In this document: one piece after another, positions 1 through 8,200 of the stretch
How the letters are laid out: the number at the start of each line of letters is the position of its first letter
How positions within the stretch are numbered: the stretch's first letter is position 1
Source: Ardenticatenales bacterium
GTDB lineage: Bacteria > Chloroflexota > Anaerolineae > Ardenticatenales > Ardenticatenaceae
Length of the DNA: 40,032 bases
Assembly (NCBI GenBank): GCA_020634795.1
Contig: JACKAZ010000018.1
Coordinates: 1 to 40,032, forward strand
Reading direction: 5' to 3'
Program-made: the position numbers and the translations under genes
Notes under the pieces: model-generated
Databases searched by the model: none
Seen by the model: only the letters and a program-made list of their open reading frames with translations
What the model was told of the DNA's origin: nothing

Positions 1-3000
1 GAGGTTCGTGCCACGATCGAGCGTCACGAACGGACGTTGCAGGATCGGCTGGCGCAGCCGCTCGGACGGTACATCTTCCCGCCACCCGCCTTCACCGACG
101 CGGAACGGGAGGCGCAGCAGGCGGCGCTGACCGATACCCATGTCGCGCAGCCCGCGTTGGGGGCCAGCTCCAGCGCGCTTTTCCATCTGCTCCAACGCTT
201 TGGTATTCGCGCGGAAGCAACGGCGGGCCATAGCTACGGCGAGTATCCCGCCCTCTATGCGGCAGGTGTGATCGACGAAGAGACCCTCGCCCATCTTTCC
301 GAGGTGCGCGGGCGGGCGATCACCGAAGCCGCGCAATCCGACTTGGGTGGCATGGTGGCGGTGCGGGCCGATGCGCAGCGGTTGGAACCGTTCATTACTG
401 AGGACAGCGAACTCTGGCTGGCGAATCTCAATTCGCCCCAGCAGACCATTGTGTCGGGAACGGGACCAGCGCTGGAGCGCTTCTCCGCCCAACTTCAGGC
501 GGACGGGATCCCCCATCGTCTGTTGAATGTGGCCTGCGCCTTTCATTCTCCTTTGGTCGCCCCTGCACAAGAGCGGTTGACCCACGAACTGGACGCGGCA
601 ACTCTGCATCCGCCCCAATTGCCGCTTTATTCCAATGTCCTGGCGGCCCCGTATGGCGAGGATGTGGAAGAGAACCGTGCGGTACTGGCGCGCCATCTGC
701 TCGCCTCGGTACGCTTCACCGAACAGATCCAAACCATGTACGAGGATGGGGTCAGAACCTTCATCGAGGTCGGCCCCCACACGGTGGTGACCGGCCTCGT
801 CGACCACATCTTGGGCCATCAGCCGCACCTCGCCGTGGCCACCGATCACCCCCAGCGGAACGGGATCGAATCCCTCTTGCTGGCGCTCGGTCAATTGGCC
901 GTGGAAGGCGCGACGCTCACTCTTGACCCCCTGTTCGAGGGACGCCGCGTGCAGCGATTGCCGCTGCACAACTTGGTGAAGGCCACCGCCGAAGCCGCCC
1001 TACCCCACAGCATGTGGCTGGTGAATGGGAGCGGGGCACGCCGCGCGGGCAGCGATCCGGTGCCGCTCGATGGCCCGTTGACGTGGGCGCAACGGCCCAG
1101 CAACGGCAAGGGTGACGCGGTAACGCCCGCGACACCCCCACCCGTACGCCCCCAACCGGCCCGCGAGGAGCCAGCAAACACGAACGCGCCCCCCGCTGAT
1201 GCGACAGCGCAGCCGGTAGTGCCAAACGGGGCACATCACGATACCCAGCCGCCCGCACGCAGGGAAGCAGCCACGTGGCATGCCCATGAGGATGCGGGCC
1301 ATGTCGTGTCGCAATTTCAGCAGATGCTGCAACGGTTCTTGAGCAGCCAAGAAAATGTGATGAGCCACTATTTACACGGGGCAGCCGCGCCGCCCCGCGC
1401 TGCGCCCACGCTGCCGAGCGCTGACGGTGAAGCGCGGCAGGCCACAACGCCAAGCGCGACGCCCCCAGCAGCGCCCTACAGCGCGGGCGGCGAGCCGTCC
1501 GTCCCGGCCTTTCGATTGGTGGCCCGGCCTCACCCTTTGACGGGAAACGCACGGGGGTTGATGGCGGGTGGCACCGTGCTGATCACCGATGATGGGAGTG
1601 GCTTGGCACAACAGTTGGCCCCACAGTGGGAAGCACAGGGCCATCCGGTGGCACTCTTGATGCCGCAAACGCGCCACGCCGAACCGGGGGGCCGATACAT
1701 CGCCGACCTGCGCTCTACGGAGGAAGTCACGCAGGTAGTGCGACTGATCGAAGCGGAAAAAGGGCCGATCACGGCGCTGGTCCATCTGTTGCCGTTCAGC
1801 CTGCCAGCGGATTGGCTCGACAGTGATCTGGAAAGCTGGCAAACCGCCTGCGATCACGCCGTGCGCGCGCTCTTCCTGCTCTGCCAGGCCACGGCTCCCG
1901 CGCTGCACCATGCCGCGGCGAACGGGGGAGCAGCGGTGATCGCGGCCACGGCCCTGGGCGGCCAATCGGGGTTGAACGTCGTGGAGGACTTCTCCCCCGC
2001 GGGCGGCGCGGTGGCGGGTTTCCTGAAATCGTTGGCGCAAGAATGGCCGACCGTGCGTCTGCGCGCGGTGGATTTCGCGCGAGAGGCAGGGGTGGAACAG
2101 ATCGCCGCCCACCTGACCGCAGAGCTGACCCACGACGACGAGGAGATTGAGATCGGCTATCGGGCCGATGAGCGCTGGAAGGTGGGGGTTGCCGCCGTCG
2201 AGGCAGCACCGGCTGACACGCCACTGCTCCCCCCCCAGTCGGTCGTGCTGCTCACCGGTGGCGCACGGGGGATCACGGCCGAAATCGCCCATCAATTGGC
2301 AGAGCGCTATCGCCCCCATCTGATTTTGGCAGGGCGCAGCCCGCTCCCCCCGGAGCAGGAAGCGGCGGAAACGGCGGGGTTGACCGAGCCAGCGCAGATC
2401 AAGGCCGCGCTGATCGCCACAGTGCGCCACGAGAGCGGTGCGCTCGACATCGCGGAGGTCGAGCGACGCTACGGGCGGCTCATGGCGGAGCGTGAAATGC
2501 GCCACACCCTCGCCAAGCTGCGCGCGGTGGGTGCCACGGTGAGCTATCAGCAAGCGGATATGACGAAGGAAGCCGATGTGGCGGCACTCTTCGACCGCAT
2601 TTATCACGAACACGGGCGGCTGGACGGCGTGGTCCACGGTGCGGGTATCATCGCAGACAAGCTGGTGACGGACAAGGCGGTGGAGGATTTTGACCGCGTG
2701 CTGCGCACCAAAACAGCCAGTAGCTACCTGTTGGCACGCCACCTGCGGCCCGAAAAAGGGTTACGCTTCGTCGCCTTGTTCGCCTCTGTCGCGGGCCGCT
2801 TCGGCAACCGAGGACAGAGTGATTATGCCGCCGCCAACGAAACGATGGCCAAGACCGCCCAATGGCTCAACCGCCGTTGGCCCGCCCATGTCGTGGCCCT
2901 GCATTGGGGACCGTGGCAACAGGGCATGGCCGATCCCGTGGTGCAGAAGGCCTTTGCCGAACGGGGCGTACAGATTATTGCGCCCCTTCAAGGGCGCATT

Positions 3001-3951
3001 GCCTTCGACGAGGCCATGCGGAACGCCAGCGCCGAAGCAGAGCTGGTGTTGGGCAACGGACCGTGGGCCGCCGCCAACGCGCTTCCGTTGATGGCGGGCG
3101 CCCACAGCTTGGCACAGGAGCGTCAGCGCGCCACGTGGCAACAGACGGTCTCACTCGCCACGATGCCCTATCTTTACGACCATCGCATCTCGGCGGTGCC
3201 GGTCGTGCCGCTGGCGTTGGCCACGGAGTGGATGGCCGAAGCGGCGCAACACCTGCTGCCCACGCTGCATCTTAACACGGTGGCCCATGTCGAGATGTTG
3301 GGCGGCATCCGGTTGGAGGCGGACACGCTGTCCGTCCGCATCGAGGCCGAGGCTGTGCCGGTCGAGCAGCAGTGGCGGGTGGCGGTGAAACTGGCCGACA
3401 GCGCAACGGGACGGCTCTTCTATCGTGGCGATGTCTGGATGAGCGAAAGCCCGTTGGTCGCCCCACCCTTCCAGCGCCCCGACTTTTCAGCGGCCAAGCC
3501 TTATTCGATGAACGCGGAACGTGCCTACCAAACGCGCATCTTCCATGGCCCCTGCTTCCAGCGGATTTCGCGGCTGGACGGATGCAGTGAGGCGGGGCTG
3601 GCCATCACCCTGCGTAACAGCGCGTCGGAGCGCTGCACCGACGATGTGGACGAACTGGGCTGGACGATCAACCCCTTCCTGTTGGATGTCGCCCCGCAAA
3701 TGACCCTCTTCTGGGATCGTGAGCAGCGGAACCGCTCCAACCTGCCCGCTCGCTTCGACTGGTTCCAGCCGTACGCGCCGCTGGAGCAGGCACGTTACGT
3801 CTATTTTGTGCGGGATGCGCGGTCGACCGACCAGCTCGTTCGCGGCGATTACTACTTCGTCGACGCGGCGGAGCGGTTGGTCGCGCAATTGCGCGGCTTG
3901 GAAGGGGTGAGCAGCGAAAGGCTGAACGCACAGATGAGGCCCAATCCATGA
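1..3951 (+). CDS. Iterative type I polyketide / PUFA-type synthase, AT-KR-DH part (5' truncated)
   Basis: The reading frame is open from the first base, so the N-terminus (probably a ketosynthase) lies outside the window; 1316 residues are visible. Residues 1-325 are an acyltransferase with GHSYGEY (Ser78) and a C-terminal EVGPHTVV motif. A Pro/Ala-rich linker holds a helix ending SQENVMSHYL (about residue 445). Residues about 505-1030 are a ketoreductase with a structural half and a catalytic half: TGGARGI at 752-758, Ser929, Tyr942 and Asn946 in a YAAAN motif. Residues about 1035-1310 are a double-hotdog dehydratase with YDHRIS (His1061), FHGPCFQ and FLLDVAPQ (Asp1229). The KR resembles that of PfaA-type PUFA synthases. 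No ACP motif is visible, so it probably works with the carrier proteins of the next genes. The stop overlaps the next start (ATGA at 3948-3951). Domain calls are firm; the product is unknown. Confidence 0.9.
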   Translation, partial: EVRATIERHERTLQDRLAQPLGRYIFPPPAFTDAEREAQQAALTDTHVAQPALGASSSALFHLLQRFGIRAEATAGHSYGEYPALYAAGVIDEETLAHLSEVRGRAITEAAQSDLGGMVAVRADAQRLEPFITEDSELWLANLNSPQQTIVSGTGPALERFSAQLQADGIPHRLLNVACAFHSPLVAPAQERLTHELDAATLHPPQLPLYSNVLAAPYGEDVEENRAVLARHLLASVRFTEQIQTMYEDGVRTFIEVGPHTVVTGLVDHILGHQPHLAVATDHPQRNGIESLLLALGQLAVEGATLTLDPLFEGRRVQRLPLHNLVKATAEAALPHSMWLVNGSGARRAGSDPVPLDGPLTWAQRPSNGKGDAVTPATPPPVRPQPAREEPANTNAPPADATAQPVVPNGAHHDTQPPARREAATWHAHEDAGHVVSQFQQMLQRFLSSQENVMSHYLHGAAAPPRAAPTLPSADGEARQATTPSATPPAAPYSAGGEPSVPAFRLVARPHPLTGNARGLMAGGTVLITDDGSGLAQQLAPQWEAQGHPVALLMPQTRHAEPGGRYIADLRSTEEVTQVVRLIEAEKGPITALVHLLPFSLPADWLDSDLESWQTACDHAVRALFLLCQATAPALHHAAANGGAAVIAATALGGQSGLNVVEDFSPAGGAVAGFLKSLAQEWPTVRLRAVDFAREAGVEQIAAHLTAELTHDDEEIEIGYRADERWKVGVAAVEAAPADTPLLPPQSVVLLTGGARGITAEIAHQLAERYRPHLILAGRSPLPPEQEAAETAGLTEPAQIKAALIATVRHESGALDIAEVERRYGRLMAEREMRHTLAKLRAVGATVSYQQADMTKEADVAALFDRIYHEHGRLDGVVHGAGIIADKLVTDKAVEDFDRVLRTKTASSYLLARHLRPEKGLRFVALFASVAGRFGNRGQSDYAAANETMAKTAQWLNRRWPAHVVALHWGPWQQGMADPVVQKAFAERGVQIIAPLQGRIAFDEAMRNASAEAELVLGNGPWAAANALPLMAGAHSLAQERQRATWQQTVSLATMPYLYDHRISAVPVVPLALATEWMAEAAQHLLPTLHLNTVAHVEMLGGIRLEADTLSVRIEAEAVPVEQQWRVAVKLADSATGRLFYRGDVWMSESPLVAPPFQRPDFSAAKPYSMNAERAYQTRIFHGPCFQRISRLDGCSEAGLAITLRNSASERCTDDVDELGWTINPFLLDVAPQMTLFWDREQRNRSNLPARFDWFQPYAPLEQARYVYFVRDARSTDQLVRGDYYFVDAAERLVAQLRGLEGVSSERLNAQMRPNP

Positions 3952-5141
3952 GAGGGCGCTGGCGACGGCGACGGCGACGAGGTCGAGTCGTGCGGCTCTT
4001 AGTCGCGCTCGTTGCTTTCATCGTTCTGGGGGTGGCGTGCCGCGCTGTTCAGCGAAATCGGCAGGAGAGGGGCATCAACCCATCGCCCGTGCCGATCGAG
4101 GAGGGGAGGGGCAGCGCCCAAGTGACAGTGAACGAACTCGTGGCAGGCGGCGGGCGGGTGGACTGGTCCCCCGATGGCAGCCAACTGATCTTCGACATGG
4201 CGACCGAGCAAGGGCATTACGAACTCTTTCTGTCGAACCGCGACGGAAGCGACCCGCGCTGCCTGACCTGTGACGTCGCGGGACTGCCCACGGGACGTCA
4301 CCGGGGCAATCCGGCGTGGCATCCTTCGGGCGACTACATCGTCTTCCAAGTTGAAAAGGCGGATAATCCAGGCGGCTCGCGTCGCGCGACCCCGGGGCTG
4401 GGCATCGCCAACGACCTGTGGCTGATCGGCGTTGATGGCAGTGGTCTGACGCCGCTCACCGATGTGCCAGTCGATTCGGGGACGCTCCATCCGCACTTCT
4501 CGCATGACGGGACACGCCTCTCGTGGTCGCAGCAGACGGGAGAAGCGGGCAACTTAGATCAGTGGGATCTGCGCATCGCCGATTTTGCGATCATCGATGG
4601 CAAAGGTCAGCTCAGTAATGAACAACGGTACGAGCCGATCGCAGGGGCCTTCCATGAGAACGGCGGCTTTTCCCCCGATGACGGCTCGCTGATTTTCACG
4701 GCCAACGAAGGACAAGAGAACGAATTGGCCTTGGATATCTATACCCTTGAATTGGCCAGTGATCGGCTAACGCGCTTGACCGGCCCCGACGACGAGTGGG
4801 ACGAACATGGTCATTTCTCGCCGGCTGGTCAGCAGATCGTTTGGATGTCGAGTCTGGACAACCAGTGGGACGGCTCGACCAGCAAGCTCGCTACGGACTA
4901 TTGGATCATGAATGCGGATGGCAGCGACAAACAACGGCTGACACATTTCAACGCGGCGGGCTATCCCGAATCGTCGGAACAGCGCATCGTGGTGGGCGAT
5001 TTCGCGTGGGCACCAGACGGACAGCGGATCGCGGCGTACTACATCATCAGCCGTGGCCTTCGCAGAGTATTTGACCTTTACAACAACGATTTCTACCGCA
5101 TCGTGGAGATCGATCTGACCGCCACGGGGTTGAGCCGCTGA
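3948..5141 (+). CDS. Exported TolB/WD40-like beta-propeller protein
   Basis: 397 residues. The N-terminus is very Arg-rich (MRGRWRRRRRRGR), followed by one hydrophobic segment ending LGVAC. This looks like a membrane anchor or a weak lipobox, so the protein is probably held outside the membrane. The rest consists of PD40-type propeller blades: WSPDGSQLIFD, WHPSGDYIVF, FSHDGTRLSW, FSPDDGSLIF, FSPAGQQIVW and WAPDGQRIAAY, alternating with LFLSNRDGSD, LWLIGVDGSG and YWIMNADGSD strands. Propellers of this type bind proteins or ligands; nothing here gives a specific partner. It starts inside the stop codon of the upstream synthase gene, so it is translated with it, although it is predicted to be extracytoplasmic. 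That is unusual for a gene lying between two PKS genes. Function unknown; fold confident. Confidence 0.8.
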   Translation: MRGRWRRRRRRGRVVRLLVALVAFIVLGVACRAVQRNRQERGINPSPVPIEEGRGSAQVTVNELVAGGGRVDWSPDGSQLIFDMATEQGHYELFLSNRDGSDPRCLTCDVAGLPTGRHRGNPAWHPSGDYIVFQVEKADNPGGSRRATPGLGIANDLWLIGVDGSGLTPLTDVPVDSGTLHPHFSHDGTRLSWSQQTGEAGNLDQWDLRIADFAIIDGKGQLSNEQRYEPIAGAFHENGGFSPDDGSLIFTANEGQENELALDIYTLELASDRLTRLTGPDDEWDEHGHFSPAGQQIVWMSSLDNQWDGSTSKLATDYWIMNADGSDKQRLTHFNAAGYPESSEQRIVVGDFAWAPDGQRIAAYYIISRGLRRVFDLYNNDFYRIVEIDLTATGLSR

Positions 5142-5148
5142 TGGTCAA

Positions 5149-5167
5149 GCGGGCAATCAGCGCCCGC
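5149..5167 (+). terminator. Weak stem-loop after the propeller gene
   Basis: GCGGGC (5149-5154) pairs with GCCCGC (5162-5167) over a 7-base loop, just after the stop at 5141. Only a short GTTT follows, so it is a poor intrinsic terminator. It may be an attenuating or RNA-stabilising hairpin in the 146-bp gap before the large PKS gene. Confidence 0.25.
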
Positions 5168-5287
5168 GTTTCCAAATGCTGATCACCCTGAAATTTCTCT
5201 GGCATCCCACGACTTCGGCGAACCGACCGTCGTCAACACGATGCGCAACCGTCACCTCCACTCTCTGAAAGAGAGGTAATCAAGCTG

Positions 5288-8200
5288 ATGGAATCCTTAC
5301 CCGCAAGGCGACCGGAACATGATGTAGCCATCATCGGCATGTCATGCCTCTTGCCCGGCGCCTCGTCGCTCAGCCGCTATTGGGAAAATATCCTCAACAA
5401 AGTCGACGCGATCACCGATCCGCCGCCCGAAGCGTGGCACTCGGACATCTTCTACGACCGCGACAGCAGCGCCAACGACCGCGTCTATTGCAAAAAGGGT
5501 GGCTATTTGGGGCCTATCGCCTATTTCAACCCGTTGCAACATGGCGTTATGCCGATCAGCGCGGAAGGGGGCGAACCGGACCAGTGGCTCGCCCTGGAAG
5601 TCGCCACCCGTGCGCTGGCCGATGCGGGCTACCTCGATGTCAAAGAGACGCGCGAACGGACCGCTGTCATCATCGGCAAAGGGACCTACCTGAACCGTGG
5701 CAACCTCAGCATGATCCAGCATGGTCTGGTCGTCGATCAGACGCTCAGCATCCTGCGTGAGCTTTACCCCGAAGAGGCAGAATCGCGCTGGACGCAGGTG
5801 CGGGACGAATTGAAGGCCCAACTGCCCCCCTTCACCACCGAAACCGCGACCGCGCTGGTGCCGAACATCATCGCGGGCCGCATCGCCAACAAGCTGGACC
5901 TGATGGGTCCCAGCTATACCGTGGACGCGGCCTGTGCCTCGTCGCTGTTGGCGGTGGAACAGGCGATTCAAGGGCTGCGCAGCGGCGCCTACGACATGGC
6001 GCTGGTCGGCGGGGCGCAAGTGACCACGCCCATTCCCGTGCTGACGCTTTTCTGCCAGTTGGAAGCCCTCTCGCACAACGAGCGCATCCGCCCCTTCGAC
6101 CAAAAGGCGGATGGCACGATCCTGAGCGAGGGACTGGGCATGGTGGTGCTGAAGCGGCTGGATGCGGCGGAGCGGGACGGCGACCGGATCTACGCCGTGA
6201 TCAAGGGGACCGGCGTCGCCAGCGACGGTCGTGCCCTGGGGGTGCTGGCGCCCCGTTTGGAGGGCGAAGTGCTGGCGCTTCAACGGGCCTACGCCGATGC
6301 CGACCTTGAGCCGCAGAGCATTGGCCTTGTCGAAGCCCACGGCACCGCCACGGTGGTCGGCGATGCGACCGAGATCGAGGCGCTGTCGACCGTGTTGACC
6401 CAAGGCGACCCTCAGCGCCAGCGCGTAGCCCTAGGCTCGGTCAAGTCGATGATCGGCCACACCATGCCCGCAGCGGGCATCGCGGGCCTCATCAAATGTG
6501 CCTTGGCGCTTTACCATCGCGTCCTGCCCCCCACGCTGAACGTGGAAACGCCCAACGACGCGCTGCAAGCGGATGATTCCCCGCTCTACCTGAATACAGA
6601 GAGCCGCCCGTGGCTGCATAGCCGACCGCTGCCCCGCCGCGCGGGAATCAACTCCTTTGGCTTTGGCGGCATCAACGCCCACGCGATTCTAGAAGAATAC
6701 CCCGCCGCCAACGAGAGTGCGCTGCCGAGCCAGCATCTGTCGTGGGAATGCGAGCTGATCGTCCTGCAAGCGGAGACGCGCCAAGCGCTGATCGACCGCG
6801 CTAGGTCGCTCCATGACTTTTTGGCGGCCGAGCCGGAGGTCGCGCTCAAAGATGTGGCCTATACGCTGAACCTTCACCGCGCCGCGCTCGACCAGCGGGA
6901 CGGCCTGCGTTTGGCCCTGGTTGCCAGCTCGCTGGACGACCTGCACAGTAAGCTGGCGTGGGCCTTGCCCCGCCTCTCCGACGAGAACCGGACGAAGATT
7001 CAAGGGCGACAGGGTATCTACTTCGCCGAGACGCCGATCGGACGGCAGGGGAAGCTGGCGTTCATCTTCCCGGGCGAAGGGGCGCAGTACGTCAACATGT
7101 TTGCCGATCTGGCGCTACATTTTCCGGTCGTGCGTCGCGCCTTTGAAGAGATGGATCGACTCTTCGCCGATCATGATCGCGGCTATCAACTGAGCGATGT
7201 GATCTTCCCGATCCCCACCGCCGCGGCGGAAGCGGATGCCGAAGCGCGGCTCTGGCAGATGGATGTCGCCGTCGAAGCGCTGACCACCGCCAACCACGCC
7301 ATCTTCCTCCTGCTGGGGTCGCTGGGGCTTCAGCCGGATGCGCTGCTCGGCCACAGCACGGGCGAATATTCGGCGATGCGCGCGGCCGGGATGTTGGACG
7401 TTGCCCCCCAACAGTTCGCCGATCGCGTCAAGCGGCTGAACCGACTTTACGAACAGGTCCACAAGGCGGGGGGAATTCCCAAGGCGATGCTGGTGGCGGT
7501 GGCGGCGGAACGACAGCGCACCGAAGCGTTGGTCGCGGGCTTGCCCTCGGTCTCGGTGGCGATGGACAACTGTCCCCACCAGGTGGTGCTGGCGGTCGCC
7601 GAGGCACAACTGGATCAACTGCGCGCAACGCTGCAGGACAACAACCTGATCTATGAAGTGCTGCGCTTCGATCGCGCCTACCATACGCCGCTCTTCGGCC
7701 CCTACGCCGAGGTGCTGCGCGACGTGCTACAGGGCTGGATCGTTGCGCCGCCCGAGCAGCCCCTCTATTCCTGCACCACCGTGGGCCTTTTCCCCGACGA
7801 TCTGGCACGTTGCCGCGAGATCGCGCACGAACATTGGATTGCGCCGGTGGAGTTTCGGCGCACCATTGAAAAGATGCACGACGATGGTGTTCGTCTCTTT
7901 GTAGAGGTGGGGCCACGGGGCAACATGAGCGCCTTTATCGGGGATGTGCTGCGTGGGCGCGAGCAGATGATCATCCCGTCGAACCTTCACCACCGGAGCG
8001 GGCTGGTACAACTCCATCATCTGCTGGCCATGCTGGCCGCACAAGCCGTTCCGCTCTCGTTGGACGCATTATACAGCCGCCGCGCCCCACGCATCGTTGA
8101 TTTCACGTCGCCCGCCAACCCTTATGGCGACAACAAAAAACAGATGGGCACCATGAAGCTTGCCACTGGCTGGCCCCCCATTGAACTTTCGGAGGATACC

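Noticed and set aside
1372..2742. Minus-strand ORF of 456 codons under the first synthase
   Set aside because: No recognisable domain, and the plus strand encodes a clear ketoreductase.
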